This document shows, piece by piece, positions 35,361 to 47,815 of a stretch of DNA of 64,000 nt. Within the stretch, counting starts at the first letter, position 1; the number at the start of each line of letters is the position of its first letter. The stretch is taken from contig QNQO01000672.1 of NCBI GenBank assembly GCA_003290165.1, positions 496,001 through 560,000 on the forward strand. Direction: 5' to 3'. The translations under genes were made by a program, and so were the position numbers. The stretch comes from Berberis thunbergii (taxonomy: Eukaryota; Streptophyta; Magnoliopsida; Ranunculales; Berberidaceae). The notes below the pieces were generated by a model that did not search any database, was not told the origin of the DNA, and saw only the letters and a list, made by a program, of their open reading frames with translations.

Positions 35361-37643
35361 GTGTTTGTGGGTACCACTTTACCATTATATGCTCTAAAAG
35401 ATGATCAAATGCCAATGTTGCTGCAAGCAAGGTTCATCTGTTTGCACTGTGGTACGCTCCAAACTGGAGTCTATTTTCCTTTTCTAGATTTGATTTGGGA
35501 CTTTTTGGATTTCCTTGGAATTCCTCCGGCCCAGTTGGTGCCTAATGGCTACAAGATCGTTCTTCTCATTTTGATTAAGACAAAGGAAGCTAGCGTCCGC
35601 GTCACTCCGCGGGTGATCCAGTTGCTAACTTCTCATCGGTTGAACGATCACGGTGTCTGTAAGATGACATTGCAGGCTTTCTTTGAGAATTTGTATGATG
35701 ACTTCAAGTCTTGGCAGAAGTATTGCTTTTTGGCTCCTGCGGATTCAAAGTATTTCCAATTCATGGGTCGTCCGCTCAAACGAGAGTTCAAGCCACTTCA
35801 TAAGTATAGCTTTTTCTTTCGATTCTGTTGCACTTGATTGTATGCTAATCATTGCTCATGTTTCCTCACAAGACGGTTTTCCACTACTTTTCTCACCCCA
35901 TAGGAGTAAACACTACGGAGAAATTTTGTGACTTACCAACAAAGAATGTGGTGGAAGTCATATGTGTTCCCAACTTTATTAGCAATGGGCTGTGGGACAA
36001 CTGGCATGAGGCCCCACTCTTTATCGATCATCGTGAGTTAAGTCTGAAGGTGAGGCCCCTTCTAAAAAAAGGAAGGCTGCCAGAGTTCAGGCTCTTGTTT
36101 CGTCTGACACGGATGGTGCGTTGAGACAATGGCCTATTTTGTGAGCTCGAAGAAGTCCTGTGTTAGAACTGGGTTATTTTCAAAATGATCCGCTCCGATA
36201 AGTGAAAAGCTTTTGGCCCGTCAGGGCGAAGGTCGATGTATCCGAATGGGAGAGGACCACCTGCGATTAGCAGAGGTTGAAGATATATTAAATCTTAATG
36301 TCGTGCAGGTGGAAGCTTTGAGCAAGTAGTTTAAGCTAGCTACAATGGCGGCTTCTACTGGTGTTGATCCACCCTAGACCGTTTCAATAGAAGGTTCCTG
36401 TGAGGATCCGCCTGAGGTCCTGGAATCTGATTGTCCTATTGGTGGGCTGTCCAATAGTGATCGTGGTCACACATGCCAAGTTTCTCATAGTCCGCATTGT
36501 TCATCGTCTCACTCTAGGCCATATTTCAAGGTGTTCGAGGGTCCGTTGGACAACTCTCTTCTTCCGGATCATGCTAAGCCCTCTCACACTAAGGGGTTGG
36601 CTGTTAGTGAAAAAAAAGGTTGCGGGGAGGGCCTTGGATCAGTGGTGACTATAAAGGGTGGTGCTGGTGTAATCCCTCATCTAGAAGATCGTCATTCGGA
36701 TGCATGGTTAAGTTTGTTTTCCCTGGACTTATTAAAGATAAGCACTCAGGTCTAGCACCAGGAAGTTGATGTAGACTATGCTTTGAAGAAGCATATAAGC
36801 AGGCGTCATAGTTGGCTGATGGATCACGCTCCAAAACCCGAGGATGATATGCTAGAGTGGCATATGGATAAGGGTTTAAAGTACCTTATGCTGGGAATGT
36901 CTCACTTGAGCCAGGTGGTCGTCACTGGGATGAAAGTCGAGGTGGCTCGTGAGAGGGTGTATACCATGGAGCGTGTATTCTCGAACATGCATAGGTTGTA
37001 CTCTGATGCGCTTTTTGAAATTGAGCTGCTGAGGAGTGGAAGCTGAAACAGTCGGCTACTGCTGTTGAGGCTCAGAGGGTTTGTCTGGGCACCCTTGAGT
37101 CTGACTTAGAAGAGGTGGTGTCCATGAGAGACAAATTCTAACAAGAGTTGGATCTGACCTGCCATGATCTGCAGGTTGCGCAGGAAGCTACGACTGAAGT
37201 GTGTTCTGAAATGTGGTCCCTTGTTGAGGAAAATTCCTTGAAGGAGGCTGATTGGGTTGTTCAGAAACAACAGCTGGAGTTCGACGTGGAATTTAGCATT
37301 CGAATGGCGAGGAAGGACGAAGACGAGCTTTAAAGGGAACAATATGAGCTTAGTGTTGTAAAGAGCAGTCTAATTACGGAGCAGTCTAATGTCGATGCAC
37401 TGACTGACAAGCTAGAGCTATTGAAGCGTGAACTTGACGAGGCGAAAGCGCGTGAGGAAGAGCTTCTCCAAGAGCAAGGCAAGTGTGAATTCCGCTGTCA
37501 TATATGGTAGATTGGAGCTGCTGGCGTTGATGAAGGAGGAACATCCAGAATGGGGCCTTGATCGTTATAAGAAGATGTCATATAAAGGCGGGAGAAAAAA
37601 AAGGGGAAAGCTCTCCCTCACCCCTAAAAGTGATTCAATGTAG
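35361..37643 (+). pseudogene. Antisense extra ORF of gypsy element B (putative gypsy-type transposon domain), decayed
   Basis: It runs against the gag of the same element. The first part (35361-35837) holds FPFLDLIWDFLDFLGIPPAQ then LVPNGYKIVLLILI, which resembles the Pfam family called putative gypsy type transposon (PF04195). The later parts (36783-37050 and 37148-37640) are charged and heptad-like (WHMDKGLKYLMLGMSHLSQV; LELLKRELDEAKAREEELLQ in one frame), so they are probably coiled coil. Frameshifts split it. Extra antisense ORFs are known from Tat-lineage gypsy elements; their role is unknown. Element A carries an equivalent at 49675-52240. Confidence 0.6.
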
Positions 37644-38478
37644 AATTCATGGATCGAACAAGAGTCTCATCTCCCAAGATTTGTTTGAGAATTGTTTCAT
37701 GGATCCGAAAAAGAATATTTGTCAATAGCTTTTGCATCATCAGACGAAGAGGGTGGTTCAAATCCTGATGCTCAGGCTACGGCGCGTCCGGATGCAACTC
37801 ATGTTCCCTCATCCGTTAAGCTTAGTTCTTTTGTTTCTATACCTTATCTTGATAAGGATTAAACTTTGTACAATTACCTTTTTTGTTTCAACTGTTAATA
37901 AAACATGTCTATACTTGAGTACGTTCCCTATCCGTTTTGTGCTCGTTATCCATATTTTGTGTTTTTCGTTTCGCTTTGTCGTTTTACTTTGGCATAGGCT
38001 GGTTGGGTCAATAAGAAGATGAGTAGTCTATCTGCAGTTGAGAGTTTGACCGCTTGCGTAGCGAGTGACTCGTAGTCAATGTTGCTTAGTCATGTCCGAT
38101 ATTGGGCATTTCACAGATGGTTCAGAAACGAGCTATGTTGCCCAGTTTTGGTCCATTCTTAGGATAAACCGCTCGAGGCTTGTTTTGCCATCTGACTGTC
38201 GATCACGGTTGTTGGCATGAGTGAACTGTGATAGTCGAGCACATGCATTGTATTTGATCTAGGGCACTTATCTCGAGTTAGGTTTCCCAAGCTCGAGCTT
38301 GCATTCCATGTAGCATTCATTCGTGAGTTGGCGGGACAATTTATGGGCCAAGAGCGACCTTTGCTGGTAATATAATGTCAGCTCGTGTGAGCGTGAAGGC
38401 GCCGCTTGAGCTGTGACTTATTTTTGCGACCGCTGTTTCGAATGAGAGAGGTTGTCGTGTGGCGGGCCATCTAAGGCT
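37644..38478. other. Spacer in element B
   Basis: Tail of the antisense ORF and non-coding DNA before the tandem array. No further coding signal recognised. Confidence 0.4.
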
Positions 38479-39200
38479 CCCACCTTTTGAACCATCTATG
38501 TTCGAACAAAGTGGACTATAGGTTTGGGGCGCAAGGATATTGTGATCATGGTCTATTGAAAAACGATAATCCCGTGGCAGGCGCCGACATCAGTTCCGGA
38601 CTGACTAGTTTCCCACCTTTCAAACCATCTACAACCACGCGTATCAGGCTACAAGTTTAGATGAGGGGGTTCGGCGACAATGCTGAAGAGTAGTGGTCTC
38701 GTGGCAAGCAATCGGAATCAGTTCGGACTGACTAGGCTCCCAACTTCCAAATCATCTACACCCATGAACATCGAGCTACAAATTTGAAAGTTTTTGGTGA
38801 CCATGCTTTGTAGAAGAGCAATGGTCCCGTGGCAGGGCGTCGTAATTAGTTTGGGACAGACTAGGCTCCCACCTTCTAAACCATCTACGCCCGCATAATT
38901 GGGGTTACAAGATCATGGTTGGTATTTGGTGGACCATGGTCTATAGAAGAGCAGTGGGTCTCATGGCGAGCCGTCGGAATCAGTTCGAGACTAGCTAGGT
39001 TCCCACCTTCTAGACCAACTATACCCACACAATAGAAGCTATAGGTTTGGGCTTTGATTAGAAGTTGTCATTGCCAGTCGTCACCAGCTAGGCTTACTTG
39101 ATCAGTTTCAGTGACTATTGTCTGAGAAGGGGACAACGGTCCCTGTCGAGTCGTCGTCACCAGACGTGACAATGCTGATTAGACTCCCACTTCCTAAACC
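38479..39200 (-). repeat. Tandem array of about 130-bp units in element B
   Basis: Six starts of the string CCCACCTTCTAAACCATCT at 38479, 38612, 38739, 38868, 39002 and 39186, giving spacings of 133, 127, 129, 134 and 184. Each unit also carries GTGGCAGGC..TCAGTTCGGACTGACTAG and a GAAGAGCAATGGT stretch. The units are diverged by perhaps 20-30 percent. The array lies between antisense ORF and gag, as in element A. Confidence 0.85.
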
Positions 39201-40903
39201 ATCGACATTCGTGCTGGGCAGACTAGGTGTCGGAATGAACCAGAAGTCGTTGTCAGCCAAGGCTGACTAAGCTTGCCCGACTAGGTGGAGGCTGAGCCAG
39301 CTGCGGGAATGCGGACTATATCCGCAAGCGTTGCACATTGTGCGGATAAGTTATGAAGAAGAATGGGTACCTTGAATCATCTGGCAATATGCAGGTGTGA
39401 TTTGTGCGTCAGGAATGACTAGGGTTTCAAATGCTCTTGTCAGGCACGTGGTAGAATACTGTTTGAATAATGGGCCAAGCCCATGGGGCCGTAGAGTGAG
39501 AGCTAGGGTTTCTTTTACTCAATATGCTATGTATACAACGTAGATCGCATGGTAGCACATGTACGTCGTGGGATTGCGAGACGGTTGAGTATCGGTTACT
39601 CCCTCTCAATTAATGGGGTTGGATGCAGCCCCGTTGATTCAATGAATGTGGACCTGTGCAGTATCCTTGAGAACCGTCATCTCCTTGTTTCCCATATGGT
39701 ATTCAATGCAGACAGCTAATGCTGAAGCACCCATTTGGTGAGCCATTATGTCTATTCATTGGTTGTTTCTTCTTCGTTGTAAGCACTATCTTCTACAAAA
39801 CATAACTTCTGTAATGTTCTTATTTGAAGAAAATGCTTTGGGTTTTCCAAAGGCTGAAGGGAGATCTCCATCATTGGAATCTTTGAATTTTCTGACATTT
39901 GTGCCGATCAGTCACGATGAGAATCACTGTTATGTGTGGTCACCCACTCTAGGTGAACACCTAATCATTTCGATGAGGTATCGTAATTTCTTCTCATGTT
40001 GCAGAGAAGAAGTATGGACTCCCTTCCAAGGGACAAATCTGTTTTTTATTCACTTGTGCCTTTTCACAACTCCAGGGCACTTAATCTAAGGGATAATGCT
40101 AGCTGACAACTCCGGAGTGGTTGCCTCCATCACTTATCGATTAACCCCATTTTCTTGCCTTGCACTGGAATTCAGGATCTCGAGATGGGATGGAGTTTAA
40201 CATGGTCCATTGGATTAGGCCATTGACTCCTTGACGCCCCTCTCATTCATTAAGCGAGAGGGAGCACTTGATCTGTGTCATCCTAATACTTGTCCCAAGT
40301 TCATCTGGTCGACTGGATCGAGCGTGTGAGTTGGCCGTAGTTGGATGGGGCTGGTGGCGAGAGCCTTGTTGCCGATTTTTTACCACCTCGAACCATATTT
40401 GAGGGTCGTGTCCGCAGGGTCTGTGCTGTTTCATCCTACTTTTGCGCATGCCAGCTTTTTGTCTTGTAGTTGTTCGCAGATAATGTGCATTGCAGAGTTC
40501 GCTTCTTCTACTTTAGGTACCTTTGCAAATCACATAAGTTTTTTAAGAACTAAAACTCTATATTGACTATGGAAAGGAAAATAAACAACTGAAATAGACT
40601 AACTGTTGGCGAAGAAAAGTTGACCTGGCCTTGAAGTGAATTTGAATGGCCCTTATTGGATCATTGATACTTTCAGCGAACTGTCGAGCTTCGCTGATGT
40701 CACTGAGGCTACTGAATAGTAGAACTTGCATGGGATTTAATCTTCTTGCCGATGGAATGTTGGGAAGCCTGTACCCCCGTCTGCTGACCTCCTCGTTTTG
40801 CTGGGTTGAGGAGCAAATTGCACCTTTACCATCTTACTTGTCCCCTTTTTCCGAAATGAGCCACCGTTGTTGGGTTCTCGTGCGGGCATAATGATGTGTC
40901 TAC
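39201..40903. other. Untranslated interior of element B
   Basis: No reverse transcriptase, RNase H or integrase motif could be found on either strand. Short frames are without known match. This is the interval where pol would lie in a complete element. Confidence 0.5.
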
Positions 40904-41936
40904 AGTCACTAGGTCTGGTTCTAGTTCAGATTGCATTGTGGGACCTTGTTGAATCTGGGAACATTCTATTTGTTTCAGTGTGACATAATGGCAGCCTTGT
41001 ACCGTAGGTTGGCCCCCACCTATCATTCATTTAGAGTGGTTAGCAATGTACTTAATGCACTGGTGAAGGGTGGAGACTACGGCTTGCATATAGTGAAGCC
41101 ATGGTCTTTCCAAGATAAGGTTGTGTGTAGACGGGCGCGTCTGCTACCATGAAGTCCAGAGCAGGACCTTTCTGAGTTGTGGCTCTCCTACCACTGCTGC
41201 TAACCTTATTTTCTCGATCGGAAAACATTTATATCTGCTGAATTCGATCAGCGGGTAGCTTGAAGACGTCAGATTCTCTTCCTCGAGGTCCATAGCACGA
41301 ACGCATTGAAGAACAATACGTTGAGCGAGCTCCCCGTATCTACCAGAGCTCTATTTACCTCGCACATTGCAATGGAGACTGATATGATGAGTGCGTCATT
41401 ATGCGGCGCTCAGACTCCTTTGAAGTCTTTGTTTGTGAAAGTTAAGGTGGGAATGGGGCTTTCCACCTTCAAGTAGTAAATGCGTATGTCCTCATTTGCG
41501 GGCTATGTCTGCATATTTAGTAGAGTCCGCTTGCGAGACTTGTTTGACTGGTCTTCATTCAGTTCGACTCTATGAGGGACATAGATTATGCTCAGAGTCA
41601 CTTCTCTATTTCCTTAACCAACTCCCCCTAGTCCATGGGTCTTTCTGGTTGCTTCTCGGAGCCCCAGAATTCCTTCAGTTTGCCCCTGCAGATCCAGTAT
41701 TTGATCTCGTACCTTAGACTCTTTCAGTCATTGGTATCATGACCACCCTCCTTGTGGTATGAGCAATACTTGTTGTTGTCCCACTTGGAGGGGACTTTGC
41801 GCTGCTTTGAGGTCCACTTCAAATCTTTCCAGTTTTCATGGAATTCAGGACATTTGATAAGCTAAGTGAGGGGGGTCACGATCCTGGATTCAACGTAGTT
41901 GGATGCTTTCTCCTACCTAGCCCGGCCTGCGTCTGC
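40904..41936 (-). repeat. First copy of a tandem duplication of gag-C/protease (element B)
   Basis: This interval repeats 41937-42970 with an offset of about 1,030 bases. Both start at AGTCACTAGGTC..GGTTCTAGTTCAG, and the shared parts include the primer-like GCGGCGCTCAGA (41403 and 42427) and the nucleocapsid knuckle (near 41690-41810). The duplication places a second protease and knuckle downstream of the first in transcription order. Both copies carry stops. Confidence 0.8.
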
Positions 41937-44085
41937 AGTCACTAGGTCAGGTTCTAGTTCAGATTGCACTATGGGACCCCGTTGGATCTGGGAACATTCT
42001 ATTTGTTTTAATGGCAACCTCGTGCCATAGATTGGTCCCCATGTATCGTTCCTTCAGAGTGGTTAGCAGTGTACTTAATGCAGTGGTAAAGGGTGGAGAC
42101 TATTGTTTCCATCTTGTGGAGCCACGGTCTTTCCAAGATAAGGTTGTTTGTAGACGGCGTGTTTGCTACCATGAAGTCCAAAAACATGACCTTTTTGAAT
42201 TGTGGCTCTCCTGCTACTACTACTAACCTTATCTTTCCGATCGGGAAGCATTTTTCTATGTAGAATCCGATCAGCAAGTAGTCTGAGGATGTCAGATTCT
42301 CCTCCTTGAGGTCCATAGCACGGAACACGTTGCAGAATAGGACGTTGAGCGAGCTCATCGTATCTACCATAGCTCTCTTTACCTCGCACCTTGCAATGGA
42401 GACTGATATGACAAGTGCGTTATTGTGCGGCGCTCAGATTCCTTCGAGGTCTTTGTCTATGAAGGTTAAGGTGGGAATGGGGCTTTGCACCCTTGAGTAG
42501 TAAACGCGTATGTCTTCATCTGTGGATTGTGTCAGCATCTCTAGTAGAGTCCGCTTGCGAGACTTATTCGATTGGTCTTCATTCGTTCCGACCATGAAGA
42601 ACATAGATTACGCCCGAAATCTCTTTCTCTATTTCCTTGACCAACTCCCACTCAGTCCTTGGGTCTTTCTTGTTGCTTCTCGGAGCCCAAGATTTCCTTC
42701 AGTTTGCCCTTGTAGATGCAGTACTCGATCTTGTACCTTAGACTCTTGCAGTTATTGGTTTTGTGACCACCCTTCTTGTGGTATGAACAATACTTGTTGT
42801 TGCCTCGCTTGGAGGGGTCTTTGCGCTGCTTAGAGAGCCACTTCAGATATTCCCAGCTTTTCATGGAATTAAGGACATCTGATAAGCTAGAATTGAGGGG
42901 GGTCATGACCCTGGATCCAACATAGTAGGATGTTTTCTCCGGCCTGGCTCGGCCAGGGTCTAATCTATTGTCATTGCACTTTCGTTTGATCCTTTCTTCA
43001 TCCTCACTCCTCCTTCCTATCTTTAGGAGCGAATGGCATCTTATCACCTTCCATTTTCTTCTTCACATTTCTCAACTCTTCTAAGGTAATGTACCTCTGG
43101 GGGCTCTTGAGAAGCTCCGTCATATCAAAAGGGAGTTCCAAGGTGAGACATCCATAAAGCTTTCCCTCTTTTAGGCCCATGGTGAAAGCCCTCACGACTG
43201 TGTCATCACTGCAACCATCAATGAGTGTCTGCTCGCCATTGAAGCACATGATGTACTTACTGAGTGTCTCATTGGATCTCTGCTTTAGAAAGAGTATTTA
43301 GTGTGGGCCCTTTCGGAGGCTGGCTTCCGACAAACCACGTTAGGAACTCTTTCACCAATGTCTTGAATGAGTTGATTAACTTTGGTGAGAGGCTATGGAA
43401 CCATTTCAATGCTGTCTTCTTTAGGCTGGTAGGGAAAGTTCTGCACATCACCGACTCAGATCCTTCCTTGAGTGCCATTACATGTTGGTAATGGCGTGGG
43501 TGGTCGAACAGGTCGGTGGTTTCATTGTAGAAGTCGAGCTTTGGAGGCATAAACTTCTTTTGAAGAGCCTCATTCATGATACAGTCCACGAACGGTGGAA
43601 TAGAGAAACGGTACAACACGTCTGGGTCGTCCGCCTCTCTGCGAAAAAGGTTTTGAAGGCCGTGCCTTTCCGCTCTGAGTCGATTCTACATTAGCTGCGT
43701 CGCCTCCTTTAGTATAATGGGAACTAGAAAAGGGTTGACTCTCATGTGCTTGCTTTCTGTTGCCTTGTGGAGATGGTGGCATGTGCTGCTCCTGATCTCC
43801 GTTAGTAGGTGGAGGGTTTTGTTGTAAGAAAGGCTCCACTACTTTGGTGATTTGTTGTATCTGAGGCAACGATAAATCTATCATGGGTCCGTCATTGCTT
43901 TAACTGGCGTGGGAGTGTGAGTTTGTTGCCCTTGCATCACCGGCACAGCCAATAGAAGCGGCATAGCTCCATTCTAGGCATTTGACGTGTCCCCTTGTTC
44001 ACCAATGTTGCGCGATCTAGTGGTCACTATCTCTTTGTATCTTGAAGAGAGATGATGCTAGTGAAAGGTTCAGAATTTTGTCGTC
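41937..44085 (-). pseudogene. Gag and protease of gypsy element B, decayed
   Basis: Read right to left. A Gln/Pro-rich N-terminus lies at 43570-43884. The capsid core at 43269-43619 reads LDFYNETTDLFDHPRHYQHV, MCRTFPTSLKKTALKWF and then SFKTLVKEF. The linker is at 43004-43249, and the nucleocapsid at 42652-43047 has the knuckle CSYHKKGGHKTNNC followed by RYKIEYCIYKGKLKEIL. The aspartic protease at 42008-42389 shows VDTMSSLNVLF (Asp-Thr-Met in place of Asp-Thr-Gly), LTSSDYLLIGF and NLILERPWLHKMET (Glu in place of Gly). These order and motif features fit the Tat group of Ty3/gypsy. Frameshifts and the protease changes indicate a dead copy. Confidence 0.85.
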
Positions 44086-44103
44086 CCATGGATGACGCCA
44101 AAC
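44086..44103 (-). promoter_or_regulatory. Primer-binding site of element B
   Basis: On the minus strand TTTGGCGTCATCCATGGG follows the LTR end. It corresponds to the TTGGCGCCGTCTGTGGGG site but is altered at several bases, in line with the age of the element. Confidence 0.6.
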
Positions 44104-45242
44104 TGATGTAGTCATTTTTTGTTACCTACTTTGACATTGACTTTGACTTTGACTTGCACAAGGAACGCACCTAAGCCACGGACCATAGTTGTGGTGGTCG
44201 ATGGCACTCCGATGCTAAAGTCAGACTAAGATATGAGGAAGGTGTAATGCTGGCAACAAGGAATTTGTACTGTACCTTAGCTTACCGATCTTATGTCTTA
44301 TTTATAACGCAGTAGTCCTTGTTCAATAAGGCCATCGATGGCGGAGTTTAGGGAAGAAAATCTGCGTGGAAATCCTTATCTAATTAGGAGACGTGTTGTG
44401 GAGGGAAGTTTCCTTGTTAGCCATGTGTTCCTAGATACGTGAGAGATAGTTCCCATTCGGAGAGTATTCTATAGGTAGAAATCTCCATATGCGATACGTA
44501 CTCTGGAATCTGCTTCCTAGTTGGAAGCAAAGAGCTGATGTAAATGTCTGTCTGAAGCTGATCCTCAAGATACTTTCCTTAGCAGGGCTTATAGGTATTG
44601 AGGATAGTTGTGAGACACGTGGGCTTAGCAAAATGTGTGAATTCGAGTCCGTCTAGTGGGCTGTATTGGGCGGTCTAGGCGATTCTGGGCAGTCTGGGCG
44701 GGTCTAGGCGGGTCTGGGCGGGATCTAGGCGGGGTTAGGCGGTCTGGGCGATTTTAATATTTTTTATTATTTTTTTAATAAGGCTGATTGTGTTCTTATT
44801 TTATTTTCTTTCCTATTTTTTAGAAATAAACTATTTAATTATTTTTTATTCAGTATATGTCTAAATGTAGCAAAAGATGATTACTTAATGGAATTCTCAA
44901 AGGATCTGCCGGTACCAATTTTACTAATGTAGATTTTATCAAACATAACTGAGGTTATTCATGCAATTTGAGTTTTAATAAATTTTGTTCACGATTGTTA
45001 ATTTTTCATATTTTTAAATTTTGCATATGTATATTGGCATTAAATTGGATGTAATTAATAAGGTATTATGCTTAACTTTTGTAAATTATTAGAGTTATAA
45101 TACAATACCTAAGACCGCCTAGGCGCCGCCTAGGCCCCTGGGCGCTAGGCACCTGCTCTCCGCCCGCCCAGCGCCTAGCAATTTTTAGAACACTGATCAT
45201 GACACGTGTACAGCGCAAAATTGAGACCATTTTGATGTATCA
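44104..45242 (-). mobile_element. 5' LTR of gypsy element B, split by a later insertion
   Basis: Starts TGATGTAGTCA and ends TTTGATGTATCA on the plus strand. 44104-44655 and 45200-45242 align with the LTR of element C (1621-2285). The middle (about 44660-45195) is foreign. No partner LTR was found left of 35361, so the 3' end of the element is truncated or replaced. Confidence 0.75.
44660..45195. mobile_element. hAT-like insertion with GGGCGGTCTAGGCG subterminal repeats
   Basis: The right end, read inward on the other strand, is CAGTGTTCTAAAAATTGCTA followed by GCGCTGGGCGGGC repeats, the form of a hAT terminus. The left side (44665-44760) has seven or so copies of GGGCGGGTCTAGGC, inverted to the right side, but the outermost CAGTGTTCTA is missing there. 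The interior is AT-rich and non-coding. The left end seems truncated; no target duplication is visible. Confidence 0.6.
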
Positions 45243-46644
45243 TCACTTTTCATAATCAATTAGTTATTAAATTTCATTTCATTTGAACATCATCTTTATA
45301 CATTGTCTTTGTTTTCAATTTAACAATTATCCTTTTCATATTAAGTTAGTAATTAGATTTCATTTAAAGTGTTAGGAAAGATATTTTAAACACAATTAAT
45401 CCAATTCCGGTGAGAATAATCTCATTCTTGCTATCTGTGATATTTGTTTGATCTTGTGCACTAGCGAGTTAAAACGTACATTTAGAAGCTTATAATTAAG
45501 TTGATAATTGTACAACACCCTACAACAGAATTCAACAAATTTGCTATTCAATTGGGTTTAATAACATTCAGGGAATTATCTTTATTATAATATCATGCAT
45601 TATAGTATACTTTTGTCATTTAGTCTATTTGATGGTAAAACACATTGGTTTTTTGAACCAAATATCTTTTCATAACTCATATTCTTGTACCGGTAATGAT
45701 TATGATTGAAGATGGTGTTTTGGCTACTTGTACTGTGTATGTTGATGGTGTTTATATTTGTGTGATGTTTTGAGTAAACAAAAAACGAATTTTGAACTAG
45801 CTAAACCATACATATTGGTTGGGTTCAAATCATGAACCAACACAAAACTAAGGAATAGAATGTTAGTTTCTAATTCAATTAGTCCTATGTTGGATTTTAA
45901 AACTTGACTGATGGATTCTTCGATATTGTAATTTACAGGTTTTGCATTATAAATTTGAATGAGTGATTTAGGGTGAAATCATTATTTTGTATAGAATGAG
46001 GATAACATGATGAAATGTTTCTTGGAAATGTCGGTTCGGTTTGGTCTGAGAGTAAAACTTCAGCTTCGATTCAATTTTTGGTTAGGCTGGGAGTTAATCG
46101 GTTCGGTTAACAACATGACCAGCCCAAGGTAACTTGGTTTTGTTGTCTTTTTGCTTAAAACTGACTGAGTTGAACCGAACCATGAACACCCATAGACCAG
46201 GTACATTTTGAGGGCTTAACATCCCAAGTGTGACTGTTAGTTTGATAAATTATGGAGTACGACAAAGGCATGGACAACTCCACCGCTTTCTTCTGTTTGA
46301 TAGAACAAACTATATTGATTGGAGAATTCAAATCAAAGTATGTTAATAAATGCCTAGTTATGCATACTTACATATACTTCAGAGGCAATTTCGCTATCAT
46401 CAAACACAATTTCTTTATTTTCACATAAAATCATGCATTTTATTATTTATTGTCTCATGTGCTATGCAATTTTGTATGATTTTAACGAAGCATCTATACA
46501 TATGCATGCTCATAAGCCTAAAGTCTCATGCAAAGTTTATATTTTCTTATTATTTGTGTTTATTTTATTGAAATTTTGAAGAAAAACCACAGGTACACCC
46601 ATCATCACAAGCACAATATCAAGACTTGTTTTTTCTTAATGACA
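45243..46644. other. AT-rich stretch, with a hAT-like end near 46190
   Basis: No genes recognised. 46030-46195 carries GGTTCGGTTTGG and GAACCGAACCATGAACACCC strings like those inside the hAT element at 31208, probably a related fragment. Confidence 0.4.
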
Positions 46645-46748
46645 AGGAAACGGGGAGGGAGGAGGGTGCAACCCTCCATCCCCCTTGAGATGTGTGCCAT
46701 CGCGCATTTCGAAGGGGATGGAGGGATGTACCCCCTCGCCCGTTTCCT
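46645..46748. repeat. 104-nt near-perfect foldback (hairpin)
   Basis: The left arm from AGGAAACGGGGAGGG to CCATCCCCCTTGAGATG pairs with the right arm from CATTTCGAAGGGGATGG to CGCCCGTTTCCT. The stem is about 45 bp with a few bulges and a loop near CCAT (46697-46701). The GC content is far above the flanks. It may be a foldback MITE or a small-RNA precursor; no transcript evidence is available. Confidence 0.65.
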
Positions 46749-47269
46749 CGCTATAAGAAGGGCTCATCAAGAATTACAACATTAGTTTCATGAGATTAAA
46801 TATGCCAAGCACAAATAAAGACCAATTTGCCAATAAACCCTAAACCCAGTCCACCTAAACTCAATCGAAATATATTCTCATAGCTCCCTGCAACAACAAA
46901 ACCAATTACCCTACTTTCACAAGTCCTCCATTTAAATCAAGTACTTCACACAACCAATTTCCAGCTCAGGTTTAGTCCTCCAAGAGTTACCTAATCCAAT
47001 CCAAAGTCTATCTAAACAAAATCCTCTGCACTACCAAGACTCATAATCTTGCTTAACTTCTTCATTCTTACCATAAGTCTAGATACATTTTCTTATTCCT
47101 CCATCTTTTAACAAATTAAAATATTTTATCAATTAAATCTCCAAAGTTACACTAAAAAAGATTTGACTGGATGTCATAAAATGAGAGGTGAGACTGAAAA
47201 AGGAGACTATCTAATGAATAAAAAAATCAGAGAAAAAAAATGTTTCGTAGAAGTTGCATATTATTTTTT
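46749..47269. other. AT-rich stretch without recognised features
   Basis: Nothing that I can identify on either strand. Confidence 0.5.
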
Positions 47270-47815
47270 GGGAAAATGACTTATAAGGCATAATTTTTAC
47301 AATTGTAGACCACATAAGACTAACTTTTGAAAATGTTTCAAAAGGCTTACTTTTTGTAATTCAAGACAATTAAAAGCTACAAACCTAAATCATGGCTAAA
47401 AGATGTGCGACAAGATAAATTTACCCATATTCCTAGACATATTAACATGGGTGTTGTTATTTATGTATTCAAATTCCAGTTATAATGAACAAAACTAAAT
47501 ATGCAATATTTTTTTCAAGTTGTTTCATGTCTCTCAACACAATGATCAATTCTTGTTGGGTAATCTAAATATAAAAATAAAAAATAAAAAAAAATCTAGA
47601 AGTAAAATTATGATTGGTTTTAAGTAGGTGAATAAATTTTGAAAATTGATCATTTAAGTTAAAGGGTAATAATATCTTTTTATTTTTAAACCATGGATGG
47701 GTTTGTGGTTTTTGAGTCTTAATTAGAAAAAAAAATTGTTTTTTGAGTTATTTTCAATTGTTAGAGCATGACACTGTCTATAATTTTTAAAAGTAGGTCT
47801 TATACGTCTTTTTCT
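47270..47815. mobile_element. MITE with long inverted ends (possibly MULE-derived)
   Basis: The left end (GAAAATGACTTATAAGGC .. CAATTAAAAGCTACAAACC) reappears inverted at the right end (reading AAAAGACGTATAAGACC .. AAAACCACAAACC on the other strand). The arms are about 120 bases long and diverged. Long arms and no coding suggest a Mutator-type MITE. The 9-bp duplication expected of that group was not clear because both flanks are T-rich. Confidence 0.5.
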
